DNA of 64,000 bases from NCBI GenBank assembly GCA_016290835.1, contig JAEEVG010000001.1:62001-126000 (forward strand), read 5' to 3'. Position 1 is the stretch's first letter, and each line of letters starts with the position of its first letter. The notes beneath the pieces are model-generated. The model had not been told where the DNA came from. It made no database searches and saw nothing but the letters and a program-made list of their open reading frames with translations. Positions 17,123-26,059 of the stretch are shown piece by piece. The position numbers and the translations under genes are program-made. This DNA is from Bacteroidales bacterium. GTDB lineage: Bacteria > Bacteroidota > Bacteroidia > Bacteroidales > UBA932.

Positions 17123-18523
17123 TTATTTGCTGAGTTGGAACGGATAAGCCGGCAGGCCGGCGTCGTTGAACAGGTTGGGCTGGGCCGTTTCCCGCCAGGC
17201 GAAACGCACGGAGACGGGGGCGAGGACCTCCGGATGGCTCACCGCCACTTCTTCCGGAGAAATGATGTCCGCGAGAGCCTGGTGCCAGACGCCGTCGGCG
17301 CCCGCGATCTCGAACCACTTCAGCCGGGCGATGCTGCGCGGCTCCACGGAGTTGCTGCGGCCCGTCAGGCCTGCGCCGCAATGGCTGAAATGCACCACGA
17401 GCCGCTGTCCGGCACCGTCCGGGTCGGGCTCGGCGCGCACCGACTCCGCCCGCGGTCCGGACCACTCGCCGAGATCGGTCTTGCCGTAGTGGCGCACGAG
17501 CGCGAGGCGCGCGAGCCGTCCGCCCACGATCCATTTATACGAAGGATGGATATCCTCGAGGTTGTCCACCAGGTCGGAGATGTAGATCGCCGCGCTGTTC
17601 GGGACCGTCCGCTCGCTGCGGAGCTGGATCTGCCAGAAGAGGGGCAGGGCCTCGGCGGTGACCTTGGACTGGTGGTGCATCCGGTCGGAGAAGGTATGCG
17701 GGGCGAGCATCACCGAGTAGGCCGGGGCGTCCGGGGAGGCGAAGCCCTCCCGCCAGAAGGCAATCAGCTGCTGGTAATCTTCCAGATAGTGCGGGTTGCG
17801 CTGCGCGAGATCGGTCTCGCCCTGGTACCACAGGATGCCCGCGATGGGGAAGGGCATCAGCGGCTCGAGCATCCGGGAGCCGAGGTTCCCGCCGGGGAGC
17901 CACTGGGCGATCGCGGAGCCGCCCGAGGAGGCAGAGATGAGGCCCACGGGCACGCCGAGGGCGGCCTGGACATCCTTGGCGAAGAAATAGCCCGCCGCGG
18001 AAACGGGCGCGAGCGACTCGCCGTCGGCGATCTTCCACTGATCGCGGGCCGGTTCGCCCCAGCGCGCCGGACGGCTGCCGCTCAGGTAGACGCGGATCTC
18101 CGGGTTGGGGGCCTGCTCCAGTTCGGCGCTGGCCAGGTCATCGCCTTTGCGGGGCGGCGCCTGCCAGCTGCGGCGCATCTCATAGGCCATGTTGGACTGT
18201 CCGGAAGCGAGCCAGACTTCGCCGAAGACCACGTCGGTGAAACGGAGGGTCTCCTGTTTGCCCTTGACCTGCAGGACATAGTGCTTGCCGTCGGCCTTGG
18301 CGGCCGGCAGTTCGGCACGCCAGGCGCCATCTTTGCCGGCGCGGACCTTGAGGGTGGCCACGGCCGGACCGCCTTCTTCGGGAAGGAGCGTGACGACGAT
18401 TTGTTCTTTGGGAGCGGCTTCGCCCCACACGGGCACGGAGCGGCCCTGTTGCAGGACCATATGGTCGGAGAAGATCTGCGGCATCACCACCGCGAGGATC
18501 TGAAAGATAAACAAAGGACTCAT
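17123..18523 (-). CDS. SGNH-fold sialate O-acetylesterase family protein
   Basis: 466 residues. A short hydrophobic N-terminus (PLFIFQILAVVM) probably serves as signal peptide. PQIFSDHMVLQQG is the usual family opening; ASGQSNM supplies the nucleophilic Ser, and WYQGETD is the block preceding the substrate pocket; the catalytic His is expected in the MLAPHTF region or the later conserved block. Such SASA (PF03629) enzymes remove O-acetyl groups from sialic acids or from plant polysaccharides. Followed after 4 nt by the lactonase gene. The promoter box lies 4 nt before the ATG. Confidence 0.87.
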   Translation of the reverse strand: MSPLFIFQILAVVMPQIFSDHMVLQQGRSVPVWGEAAPKEQIVVTLLPEEGGPAVATLKVRAGKDGAWRAELPAAKADGKHYVLQVKGKQETLRFTDVVFGEVWLASGQSNMAYEMRRSWQAPPRKGDDLASAELEQAPNPEIRVYLSGSRPARWGEPARDQWKIADGESLAPVSAAGYFFAKDVQAALGVPVGLISASSGGSAIAQWLPGGNLGSRMLEPLMPFPIAGILWYQGETDLAQRNPHYLEDYQQLIAFWREGFASPDAPAYSVMLAPHTFSDRMHHQSKVTAEALPLFWQIQLRSERTVPNSAAIYISDLVDNLEDIHPSYKWIVGGRLARLALVRHYGKTDLGEWSGPRAESVRAEPDPDGAGQRLVVHFSHCGAGLTGRSNSVEPRSIARLKWFEIAGADGVWHQALADIISPEEVAVSHPEVLAPVSVRFAWRETAQPNLFNDAGLPAYPFQLSK

Positions 18524-18527
18524 AGGA

Positions 18528-18535
18528 CAAAGATA
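18528..18535 (-). promoter_or_regulatory. -7 promoter element for the esterase-lactonase operon
   Basis: TATCTTTG on the minus strand, 4 nt before the ATG at 18523; predicts a leaderless message. Confidence 0.75.
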
Positions 18536-18542
18536 GTAAAAA

Positions 18543-20603
18543 TCAGCGATTGCGCAGCACCGTGCGGCCGTCCACGCAGTCCACCTCGATCGCGGAATCC
18601 TTGTGGATCTTGCCTTCGAGGATTTCCCGGGCCAGCCGGTTGACCAGTTCGCGCTGGATCAGCCGCTTCACCGGGCGGGCGCCGTAGACGGGGTCATAGC
18701 CGTTCTCGACCATGTCGTCCTCGAAGGCGCGGGTGAAGCTCAGCGAGACATTCTCGCCCTCGAGTTTGCTGCGCAGGATCTCCATCTGGATGCGCACGAT
18801 CTGGCGGATGTCGTCCGGGGTCAGGGGGTCGAAGACCACGATCTCGTCGATACGGTTGAGGAATTCGGGCCGCAGGCGCAGCCGGAGCTCCTCCTCCCGG
18901 AGGTTGGAGGTCATGATGAGGATGGTGTTCTTGAAGTCCACCGTCCGGCCCTTGTTGTCGGTCAGCCGGCCGTCGTCGAGCACCTGCAGCAGGGTGTTGA
19001 ACACATCCGGATGCGCTTTCTCGATCTCGTCCAGCAGGACCACGGAGTAGGGCTTGCGCCGCACGGCCTCGGTCAGCTGGCCGCCTTCGTCGTAGCCGAC
19101 ATAGCCCGGAGGCGCGCCGATCAGGCGGCTGACGGTATGGCTCTCCTGGTATTCGCTCATATCGATGCGGGTCATCATCGTCTCGTCGTTGAAGAGGAAC
19201 TCCGCGAGGGCCTTGGCGAGCTCGGTCTTGCCCACGCCCGTGGAGCCCAGGAAGAGGAAGGAGCCGATGGGCCGGTGCTCGTTGGACAGGCCGGCGCGGC
19301 TGCGGCGGACGGCGTCGGAGACGGCCGTGATGGCCTTGTCCTGGCCGACCACGCGCTTGTGCAGGGCCTCTTCCATCCGCAGGAGTTTCTCTTTCTCGCT
19401 CTCGAGCATGCGGTTCACGGGGATGCCCGTCCAGCGGGCCACGACCTCGGCGATGTCCTCGGGGGTGACGGCCTCCGTGATGATCGGATCCTGGATGGCG
19501 GCCTGCTTGGCGGAGAGCTCCTCGATGCGCTTCTGCGCGGCGGCGAGCTTGCCGTAGCGGATCTCCGCCACCTTGCCGTAGTCGCCCGCGCGCTCGGCGA
19601 TCGCGGCCTCGCGCTTGTAGTCTTCGATCTGCTGGCGGGTGTTGTTGAGTTCGGTCACGATACCCTTCTCCTCGCGCCAGCGGGCGGCGAGAGCCTCGCG
19701 TTCGGCCTTGGCCTGCTTGAGGTCTTCTTCGATCTTCTCGCGCTTGAGGCTCACGCCTTCGCGGCCGACGGCTTCCTTCTCGATCTCGAGCTGGCGGATC
19801 TTGCTGTCCAGGATGTCGATGGGCTCCGGTACGGAGTTCATCTCCAGACGCAGTTTGGAGGCCGCTTCGTCCACGAGGTCGATGGCCTTGTCGGGCAGGA
19901 AGCGGTTGTTGATGTAGCGGTGGCTGAGGTTCACCGCCGCGATGAGCGCGTCGTCGAGGATGCTGACGCGGTGGTGGGTCTCATATTTCTCCTTCAGGCC
20001 GCGCAGGATGGCGATGGACTCGGCCGGAGTCGGTTCGTCCACCATCACCTTCTGGAAGCGGCGCTCCAGGGCCTTGTCCTGCTCGAAATACTTCTGGTAT
20101 TCGTCCAGGGTGGTGGAGCCGATGGTGCGGAGTTCACCGCGCGCGAGCGCGGGCTTGAGGATATTGGATGCATCCATCGCGCCGGAGCTGCGGCCTGCGC
20201 CCACGAGCGTGTGGATCTCGTCGATGAAGAGGATGATCTCGCCGTCGCTGTCCACGACTTCCTTGACCACGCCCTTCAGACGCTCTTCGAATTCACCCTG
20301 GTACTTGGCGCCCGCGATGAGCGCGCCCATATCCAGGGAGTAAACCTTGCGGCTTTTGAGGTTCTCGGGCACTTGCCCGTTGACGATCTTGGTGGCGATG
20401 CCTTCCGAGATGGCGGTCTTGCCGACACCGGGTTCGCCGACCAGGATCGGGTTGTTCTTGGTGCGTCGGCTCAGGATCTGCAGCACACGACGGATTTCCT
20501 CGTCGCGGCCGATGACCGGGTCGAGCTTGCCCTTGGCTGCGGCCTCATTGAGGTCCACAGCATACTTGCTTAAGAATTCGTACTTGCTGGTTTCCATAAT
20601 CAT
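18543..20603 (-). CDS. clpB: ClpB-type disaggregase lacking the N-terminal domain
   Basis: 686 residues against about 860 for ClpB. The Clp_N substrate-binding domain is missing: the frame begins at the linker before the first ATPase ([23 protein letters not shown]). NBD1 carries Walker A GEPGVGKT and Walker [10 protein letters not shown]; the M-domain coiled coil spans about 255-370; NBD2 carries GSTGVGKT and [11 protein letters not shown]. In NBD2 the segment between IMTSNL and [10 protein letters not shown] is only about nine residues (REEELRLRL), roughly 30 shorter than in usual ClpB. ClpB works with DnaK to unfold aggregated protein. The preceding gene secG ends 66 nt upstream, so no full-length start is possible. 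The second ATG, two codons in, is an alternative start. Confidence 0.9.
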   Translation of the reverse strand: MIMETSKYEFLSKYAVDLNEAAAKGKLDPVIGRDEEIRRVLQILSRRTKNNPILVGEPGVGKTAISEGIATKIVNGQVPENLKSRKVYSLDMGALIAGAKYQGEFEERLKGVVKEVVDSDGEIILFIDEIHTLVGAGRSSGAMDASNILKPALARGELRTIGSTTLDEYQKYFEQDKALERRFQKVMVDEPTPAESIAILRGLKEKYETHHRVSILDDALIAAVNLSHRYINNRFLPDKAIDLVDEAASKLRLEMNSVPEPIDILDSKIRQLEIEKEAVGREGVSLKREKIEEDLKQAKAEREALAARWREEKGIVTELNNTRQQIEDYKREAAIAERAGDYGKVAEIRYGKLAAAQKRIEELSAKQAAIQDPIITEAVTPEDIAEVVARWTGIPVNRMLESEKEKLLRMEEALHKRVVGQDKAITAVSDAVRRSRAGLSNEHRPIGSFLFLGSTGVGKTELAKALAEFLFNDETMMTRIDMSEYQESHTVSRLIGAPPGYVGYDEGGQLTEAVRRKPYSVVLLDEIEKAHPDVFNTLLQVLDDGRLTDNKGRTVDFKNTILIMTSNLREEELRLRLRPEFLNRIDEIVVFDPLTPDDIRQIVRIQMEILRSKLEGENVSLSFTRAFEDDMVENGYDPVYGARPVKRLIQRELVNRLAREILEGKIHKDSAIEVDCVDGRTVLRNR

Positions 20604-20606
20604 AAT

Positions 20607-20668
20607 CGCCGGCCCATCAGTGGGTCGGCGATCATGCGCTCAAATGTTGAGCCAGTGACAAAATGTCA
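20607..20668 (-). promoter_or_regulatory. Three stacked inverted repeats in the clpB leader
   Basis: Between the secG stop and clpB start lie TGACAAAATGTCA (20656-20668), GCTCAA-ATG-TTGAGC (20638-20652) and a 10-bp GC-rich stem with one mismatch (20607-20616 with 20621-20630) only 3 nt before the ATG. None has a T-run, so they look regulatory (operator or temperature-sensitive RNA) rather than terminators. Function is inferred. Confidence 0.5.
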
Positions 20669-20669
20669 G

Positions 20670-21029
20670 TTACTCGGTCGGAGCGGTGTTCGGTGCGGTG
20701 GTCGGGGCTTCCTGCTGGATCGGCGTGGACGGGAAGGCGGGCTGCTCGTCGCCGGAGACATTTTCGATCTGGTTGGTCACGTCGATCGCGGCGCCGTTGG
20801 TGCCGGTGGTGAAGGAGGAGATGATCGAAACCACGAGGATGAAGGCCACGAGGCCCCAGGTGATCTTCTCGAGGATGTCGGCGGTCTGGCGGACGCCGAA
20901 GGTCTGGTTGCCGGCCACGAAGTTGCTGGCGAGTCCCTCGCCCTTGCCGTTCTGGAGCAGCACCACGATGATGAGCAGAATCGCGGCGAGGACGATGAGC
21001 ACGGTCAAAATCACGAACAGAGTATTCAT
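20670..21029 (-). CDS. secG: Preprotein translocase subunit SecG
   Basis: 119 residues. Two membrane helices (about 3-22 and 57-76) flank the cytoplasmic loop with the family's GEGLASNF motif. A Pro/Thr/Ala-rich tail after residue 90 is typical of Bacteroidota SecG. It is the small subunit of the SecYEG channel that aids SecA-driven export. Gene order sigma54 activator-lptE-unknown-secG is conserved in Bacteroidales; the upstream gene ends 2 nt before the secG start. Confidence 0.93.
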   Translation of the reverse strand: MNTLFVILTVLIVLAAILLIIVVLLQNGKGEGLASNFVAGNQTFGVRQTADILEKITWGLVAFILVVSIISSFTTGTNGAAIDVTNQIENVSGDEQPAFPSTPIQQEAPTTAPNTAPTE

Positions 21030-21031
21030 AT

Positions 21032-21616
21032 TCAGTTGTCTTTTTTATTTATTTCGTCAATAAGGGCTGCAAAGTAAACACTTTTTTCCGGATATCGCAA
21101 ACTTAGGCGTGAATAAATGTCCAAAGCCTCTTGCCGATAGCCCTGTTCGAGATAGATCCCGGCCAGGGTTTCGGTGCAGAAGCCGGTATCCGCCGGCGCG
21201 GCTTCGTCCGTGCGCGGCGCCGCCTCGGCGGATACGGTGCCCAGGCGGGAGAGGAGGCCGTCGCCGCTCTGCCGCGCGCCTTCGTACTGGTCCTGCGAGA
21301 AGAAGTCGCCCCCGACCACATAGATCCGCCGGAGCGGCTCCACCGCGGGGCGGGGCTGGGGGATGAAGGTGTCTGCGAGGTGCCGGGCGTCGCGGTCCGA
21401 GCAGTCTGCGCTCCGGCCCGCTCCGAGCAGGTTGGCCAGCCGGCGCCGCGTGCCGAGGTGGAGGGCCGTCTCGGCGATCTGGCTCTCGGACAGGGCACCC
21501 ACTTCGGACATCCGGCGGCAGAGTTCCATCCGGGCGCCCCCGTACCAGGGGTACAGGGCGATCACGCCGGAGAGTTCCTCGAGGGTGAGCTTGTGGATGT
21601 CGATCGTGTTTACCAT
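21032..21616 (-). CDS. Conserved unknown protein between lptE and secG
   Basis: 194 residues, no signal peptide or membrane helix. The N-terminal part (IDIHKLTLEELSGVIALYPWYGGARMEL) and a C-terminal helical pair (FCTETLAGIYLEQGYRQEALDIYSRLS, a single TPR-like unit) are the recognisable blocks; the middle is variable. Bacteroidales genomes carry a gene of this kind at this position. Its start overlaps the lptE stop (ATGGTAA), so it is translated with the operon. A role in envelope assembly is suggested only by location. Confidence 0.8.
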   Translation of the reverse strand: MVNTIDIHKLTLEELSGVIALYPWYGGARMELCRRMSEVGALSESQIAETALHLGTRRRLANLLGAGRSADCSDRDARHLADTFIPQPRPAVEPLRRIYVVGGDFFSQDQYEGARQSGDGLLSRLGTVSAEAAPRTDEAAPADTGFCTETLAGIYLEQGYRQEALDIYSRLSLRYPEKSVYFAALIDEINKKDN

Positions 21617-22122
21617 TGGGCGACGGTGGCGTTGAAAATGTCTTCGATGATCTTGTCGATGATCTCGGCGCAGAGGGTGGACTCCACGGAGTCGAGGGTG
21701 TTGGTGGAGTCGTAGTCGGAGTAGCCGGAGAAGTTCTGGTTCTCGAAATCGTCCTCGGGATGCTTGCGGTTGGTGAAAGCCACGCGGACCGTCACGGTGA
21801 GGCGGTTGTGGGCGGCCACTTCGTCCGCCGTCACCGCAGCCGGAGACACCGTGTAGCCCGTCACTTCGCCGGTGATCTCGAGGTCGCCGTCCACTTCCAC
21901 CTGCTCGAGGCGGGTGGTGCGGCGGAAACGGGTGCGCAGCGCCTCGGTGAGGTCGTTGCTCAGGGAAGGGTTCACCTTCTCGGCCTTGTACTCGAAGTAG
22001 TTGATCGTGATGGTGTTGACGTCATTCTGGATGGAGGTCCCGGTGAAGGAATAGATCCCGCACGCGGCGAGCAGGCCCGCAGCGGAGAGCAGCAACAGCA
22101 GTCGGAGGATGGATCGTCTCAT
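21610..22122 (-). CDS. lptE: LptE-like outer-membrane lipoprotein
   Basis: 170 residues from the ATG that overlaps the upstream stop (ATGA). A lipoprotein signal ends GLLAAC. GIYSFTGTSIQNDVNTITINYFEY and the late region after the NRKHPEDDFENQNF block match the Bacteroidota LptE family, which plugs the LptD barrel during lipopolysaccharide insertion. The start is supported by the lipobox position and by translational coupling to the sigma54 regulator gene. Confidence 0.88.
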   Translation of the reverse strand: MRRSILRLLLLLSAAGLLAACGIYSFTGTSIQNDVNTITINYFEYKAEKVNPSLSNDLTEALRTRFRRTTRLEQVEVDGDLEITGEVTGYTVSPAAVTADEVAAHNRLTVTVRVAFTNRKHPEDDFENQNFSGYSDYDSTNTLDSVESTLCAEIIDKIIEDIFNATVAQW

Positions 22123-23336
22123 CGCAGGCCTTTTTCTTTCCATTCGGCGAGTTTGCGGTAGATGGTGCGCTCGGAGATGCCCAGTTCGGCGGCGGCCGGC
22201 TTGACCTTGCCGCCGTGCTTGGCGAGGGCGCGTTCGATGAGCTCGTCGCCGGCTTTGCGGATGGACAGGCCTTCCGGGACGGCCGGGGCATCGGGCTCGA
22301 TGAGCTGCTCCTCGGGCTCGTCCAGCGGGGCTTGGGGGACATAGTGCGGCAGGACCGCACCCGCAGCCGGGGCCGGGGCGCCGCTTTCCACGACGGCCTT
22401 GAGCCGGTCCACTTCCTGCTTGAGGTCGAGCAGGGCCTTGATGATCATCTGCTTGTCGCTGTCGGAGATCGAGCCGCCGGAGGTGCCGGGGGCGGTCGTC
22501 GCCGGCAGCATCGAGTCTTTCTCGTCGGGCAGGTAGCGCATCAGGGCCGCGGGGCCGATCTCCACGCGCTCGGCGGTCGGCGAGACGGGGCGCGATTCCA
22601 GGGCGGTGACTGTCTCGGCGACGTTCTTGAGCTGGCGGATGTTGCCCGGCCAGCGATAGGCGGTCAGCAGCGAGATGGCATCGTGGTTGAGGCTGACCTT
22701 GCATAGATTGTATTTCTCCGAAAAGTCGGAGGTGAACTTGCGGAAGAGCAGGTAGACGTCGTCGCGGTTGCGCTCGCGCAGAGCGGGCATCCGGATCTGG
22801 ATGCCGGTGAGGCGGTAGTACAGATCCTCGCGGAACCTGCCCGTGGACACGGCGTAGGCGAGGTTGATATTGGTGGCCGCAATCACGCGGACGTCGGTCT
22901 TCTCCACCTTGGAGGAGCCCACTTTCATGTATTCGCCGTTCTGAAGGACGCGCAGCAGCAGGGCCTGCGTCTCCTTGGGGAGTTCGCCGATTTCGTCCAG
23001 GAAAAGGGTGCCTCCGTCGGCTTCCTCGAAGTAGCCCTTGCGCTCGCCGATCGCGCCGGTGAAAGCGCCTTTTTCGTGGCCGAAGAGTTCGGCGTTGATG
23101 GTGCCCTCCGGGATGGCGCCGCAGTTGACTGCCAGGTACTTGCCCGTCCTGCGGCGGCTGTACTGGTGGATGATCTGCGGGATGTTCTCTTTGCCGACGC
23201 CGCTTTCGCCCGTGATCAGGACGGTCAGGTCCGTGGGGGCCACGGCCACGGCCGTCTCCAGGGCGCGGTTCAGGGCCGAGTCGTTGCCGATAATATCAAA
23301 TTTATTTTTGAGTCGTTGGAGTTCTTGCATTTCCAT
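22119..23336 (-). CDS. Sigma54-dependent transcriptional activator without receiver domain
   Basis: 405 residues. The central AAA+ domain begins almost at the N-terminus: Walker A GESGVGKE, the sigma54-contacting GAFTGA, Walker B GGTLFLDEIG and the RPGNI-like RWPGNIRQL. A Pro/Ala-rich linker follows, then a Fis-type helix-turn-helix at the C-terminus (KPAAAELGISERTIYRKL). There is no receiver or GAF domain, so activity must be controlled by partner proteins or expression. It acts with RpoN. First gene of the lptE-secG operon. The ATG chosen lies 6 nt after a TAACTTTG promoter box. Confidence 0.92.
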   Translation of the reverse strand: MEMQELQRLKNKFDIIGNDSALNRALETAVAVAPTDLTVLITGESGVGKENIPQIIHQYSRRRTGKYLAVNCGAIPEGTINAELFGHEKGAFTGAIGERKGYFEEADGGTLFLDEIGELPKETQALLLRVLQNGEYMKVGSSKVEKTDVRVIAATNINLAYAVSTGRFREDLYYRLTGIQIRMPALRERNRDDVYLLFRKFTSDFSEKYNLCKVSLNHDAISLLTAYRWPGNIRQLKNVAETVTALESRPVSPTAERVEIGPAALMRYLPDEKDSMLPATTAPGTSGGSISDSDKQMIIKALLDLKQEVDRLKAVVESGAPAPAAGAVLPHYVPQAPLDEPEEQLIEPDAPAVPEGLSIRKAGDELIERALAKHGGKVKPAAAELGISERTIYRKLAEWKEKGLR

Positions 23337-23342
23337 AGCGAG

Positions 23343-23350
23343 CAAAGTTA
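23343..23350 (-). promoter_or_regulatory. -7 promoter element for the sigma54 activator-lptE-secG operon
   Basis: TAACTTTG on the minus strand, 6 nt before the ATG at 23336; divergent from the element at 23362. Confidence 0.7.
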
Positions 23351-23361
23351 AGGATTTTTTT

Positions 23362-23369
23362 TATATTTG
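23362..23369 (+). promoter_or_regulatory. -7 promoter element for the OmpA-like lipoprotein
   Basis: TATATTTG, 39 nt before the ATG at 23409. Confidence 0.65.
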
Positions 23370-23408
23370 TATTTCGAACACTTGTTTCAAGAACAAACCG
23401 TATTCAGA

Positions 23409-25052
23409 ATGAAAAATATCTTCAAACTCCTTGCGCTTTGCGCCGCGGTCGCCCTGGCTGCCTCCTGTTCCAAGTCCCGCGCCGAGCAGATGAAGCTCGC
23501 CGAGAATCTCATGATTGATTGCACGCCCGAAGTGCTCGCCCTGATCGGCGACCAGATCCCCGTGGACCTGGCCGTCACCTATCCCGACGGCTACTTCCAT
23601 CCCAAGGCCACCCTCGAGGTGACGCCGGTGCTGGTGTACCAGGGCGACGAGCAGGTCGGCCCGACCTTCACTTATCAGGGCGAGAAGGTCTTGGACAACT
23701 ACAAAGTCGTCCCCAACAGCGGCGGCACCGTCCGTGAGCACTTCAACTTCGCCTATGACGAGGGTGTCGAGAAGGCCTACCTCGAGCTGCGCAGCGTCGC
23801 TTACTACAAGGGCCGTCCGATCGCCATCCCGAACATCAAGGTGGCCGACGGTACGATCCTCACCCAGCAACTCGCCAAGGCAAGCGGCACCTACACCCCC
23901 AAAAAGGATAACTATCAGGCCGTCCTCCACGAGCAGGCCGAGGGCCAGGTGATGTATGATTACAATTCCTCCGTAATCAAGAACAACGAACTCCGCTCCA
24001 CCTCCGTCAAGGAGCTGCAGGCCGCGCTCGAGGCCATCGCCGCTGATCCGCGCTACAGCGTCGCGGGCACCAAGGTCGTGGCCTATGCTTCTCCGGAAGG
24101 CGGCCAGGCCTACAACGCCAAACTCTCCGACCAGCGTGCTTCCTCCGCCCAGAAGGCCTGGAGCCAGGTCACCGGCGAGAAAGCCCCGGACAACCTGGAG
24201 ATCCGCAGCGTCGGACAGGACTGGGAGGGCTTCAAGGAGGCCATCGAGAAGTCCAACCTCGAGGATAAGGACCTGATCCTGCGCGTCCTGTCGATGTATT
24301 CCGACCCGGCCGTGCGTGAGAGCGAGATCCGTAACATGTCCCAGGTCTATACCGAGATCAACAAGAACGTCTTCCCGGAGCTGCGCCGCGCCCGTTTCAT
24401 CACCGAGCTGGACTACCAAAACTACAGTGAAGAGGAGCTTGTGGCGCTCGCCAACAATGCCATCGACGTCCTGGACGAGGAGGGGCTGCTCCGCGTGGCC
24501 TCCATCGCTGAGACGCCCGCCCGCAAGACCCAGCTGTATGAGCGTGCCGTCAGCCGCTTCGATTCCGATCGCGCCCGCTTCAACCTCGCCGCCCTCGCCC
24601 TGGATAATTCCCGTCCGGACGCCGCGGCCCGCTACCTTTCCCAGATTAAGAAACCGGACGCCGATGTGACCAACGCCCAGGGTGTCGTGGCGCTGCAGCG
24701 CGGCGACCGCAAGGCCGCTGCGGACCTGTTCCGCCGCGCCGGCACGCCGGACGCCAAGGCCAACCTCGGCCTGGTCGAGCTGCTGGACGGCAACTATGAC
24801 GCCGCCGCCCGCGACCTCAAGGAGTCCGGCGGAATGAACGCCGCCATCGCCAACATCCTTGCCGGCGATCTCGACGCCGCAGACGCCGCCCTCACCTGCA
24901 AGTGCGCCAAGTCCGAGTACATCCGGGCGATCATCGCCGCCCGCCGCGGCCGCGCTTCGGAAGTCAAGGCCCACCTGGACAATGTGGAGAAGGCCGATGC
25001 GACCCTCTTCCAGCGTTCGAAGACCGACGTGGAATTCGCAAATTACAGATAG
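23409..25052 (+). CDS. OmpA-like lipoprotein with C-terminal TPR region
   Basis: 547 residues. A lipoprotein signal ends LAASC (Cys20). Residues of about 25-170 are beta-rich. Residues of about 190-330 resemble an OmpA-type peptidoglycan-binding domain (NSSVIKNNELRSTSVKEL then VVAYASPEGGQAYNAKLSDQRA). The C-terminal third is alanine-rich helical repeats with TPR character. Divergent from the lptE-secG operon. A peptidoglycan-linked outer-membrane lipoprotein is the best reading; the specific role is unknown. The start is set by the lipobox and a promoter at 23362. Confidence 0.8.
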   Translation: MKNIFKLLALCAAVALAASCSKSRAEQMKLAENLMIDCTPEVLALIGDQIPVDLAVTYPDGYFHPKATLEVTPVLVYQGDEQVGPTFTYQGEKVLDNYKVVPNSGGTVREHFNFAYDEGVEKAYLELRSVAYYKGRPIAIPNIKVADGTILTQQLAKASGTYTPKKDNYQAVLHEQAEGQVMYDYNSSVIKNNELRSTSVKELQAALEAIAADPRYSVAGTKVVAYASPEGGQAYNAKLSDQRASSAQKAWSQVTGEKAPDNLEIRSVGQDWEGFKEAIEKSNLEDKDLILRVLSMYSDPAVRESEIRNMSQVYTEINKNVFPELRRARFITELDYQNYSEEELVALANNAIDVLDEEGLLRVASIAETPARKTQLYERAVSRFDSDRARFNLAALALDNSRPDAAARYLSQIKKPDADVTNAQGVVALQRGDRKAAADLFRRAGTPDAKANLGLVELLDGNYDAAARDLKESGGMNAAIANILAGDLDAADAALTCKCAKSEYIRAIIAARRGRASEVKAHLDNVEKADATLFQRSKTDVEFANYR

Positions 25053-25090
25053 TTATCGCGTTGAGATTTTGTGATTTGCGGATTTTTCCG

Positions 25091-25098
25091 TATATTTG
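25091..25098 (+). promoter_or_regulatory. Promoter of the rpsL-rpsG-fusA-rpsJ operon
   Basis: TATATTTG with a TTTG -33 element at 25068 (19-nt spacing), the consensus Bacteroidota arrangement. The predicted start of transcription falls inside or next to the hairpin at 25100. Confidence 0.75.
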
Positions 25099-25099
25099 C

Positions 25100-25124
25100 A
25101 GCCCCCGAAAACCGGGGGCTTTTT
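25100..25124 (+). terminator. Terminator-shaped hairpin at the head of the rpsL leader
   Basis: AGCCCCCG (25100-25107) pairs with CGGGGGCT (25113-25120), followed by TTTTT. It could end readthrough from the upstream lipoprotein gene, but it lies just after the str-operon promoter, so it may act as an attenuator or leader structure. Confidence 0.65.
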
Positions 25125-25149
25125 ATAACTTATTTACTAACAATAATTT

Positions 25150-25521
25150 ATGCCAACAATTCAACAATTGGTTCGCAAAGGACGCGAGGTCATCGAAGTG
25201 AAATCGAAATCTCGTGCGCTGGATGCTTGCCCTCAGAAGCGTGGCGTATGCCTGAGAGTCTATACCACGACTCCCAAGAAGCCGAACTCCGCTATGCGTA
25301 AGGTCGCGCGTGTACGCCTGACGAATTCTAAAGAGGTCAATGCCTACATCCCGGGTGAGGGACACAACCTCCAGGAGCACTCCATCGTGCTCGTGCGTGG
25401 CGGTCGTGTCAAGGATCTCCCTGGTGTACGTTACCACATCCTCCGCGGTGCTTTGGATACTGCCGGCGTGGAAGGACGGACGCAGTCCCGTTCTCTCTAC
25501 GGCGCCAAGAGGCCGAAGTAA
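25150..25521 (+). CDS. rpsL: 30S ribosomal protein S12
   Basis: 123 residues, full length. Contains the universally conserved [10 protein letters not shown] block (Lys at the streptomycin site), EGHNLQEHS and GVRYHILRG. Part of the decoding centre of the small subunit. First gene of the str operon; rpsG follows 39 nt later. The codons at the classical streptomycin-resistance lysines encode lysine, so this is the sensitive-type sequence. Confidence 0.98.
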   Translation: MPTIQQLVRKGREVIEVKSKSRALDACPQKRGVCLRVYTTTPKKPNSAMRKVARVRLTNSKEVNAYIPGEGHNLQEHSIVLVRGGRVKDLPGVRYHILRGALDTAGVEGRTQSRSLYGAKRPK

Positions 25522-25560
25522 TTGCAGCTGGATGGTTGTCATTATTAATTCTTTACAACA

Positions 25561-26037
25561 ATGAGAAAAGCAAAGCCTAAGAAGAGGATTCTACTTCCTG
25601 ATCCTAAGTTTCACGACACGCAGGTCACCCGCTTCGTGAACAACCTTATGTTGCAGGGGAAGAAGAGTATCGCGTATTCTATTTTTTACGATGCCATTGA
25701 TTTGGTAGGCGAGAAGATGAAAGATTCTGACAAGGCTCCTCTGGATATTTGGAGGAAGGCGCTCGAGAACGTGACCCCGCAGATCGAGGTCAAGTCCCGC
25801 CGTATCGGCGGCGCCAACTTCCAGGTGCCCACCGAGTTGCGCCCGGAGCGGAAGATTTCGCTTTCTATGAAGAATATGATATCCTTCGCCCGCAAACGCT
25901 CCGGCCGCTCGATGGCTGAAAAACTGTGTGCCGAGATCATCGCAGCTTACAACAATGAAGGTGGTGCATATAAGCGCAAAGAGGATATGCACAGAATGGC
26001 CGAGGCCAACAAGGCCTTCGCCCATTTCCGCTTTTAA
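25561..26037 (+). CDS. rpsG: 30S ribosomal protein S7
   Basis: 158 residues, usual length. MRKAKPKKR start, then [15 protein letters not shown], the [14 protein letters not shown] block and the C-terminal NKAFAHFRF. It nucleates assembly of the 30S head and lines the mRNA exit. Lies 22 nt before fusA in the conserved order. Confidence 0.98.
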   Translation: MRKAKPKKRILLPDPKFHDTQVTRFVNNLMLQGKKSIAYSIFYDAIDLVGEKMKDSDKAPLDIWRKALENVTPQIEVKSRRIGGANFQVPTELRPERKISLSMKNMISFARKRSGRSMAEKLCAEIIAAYNNEGGAYKRKEDMHRMAEANKAFAHFRF

Positions 26038-26059
26038 TTGATTTTGGTCAGTTAGTCAG

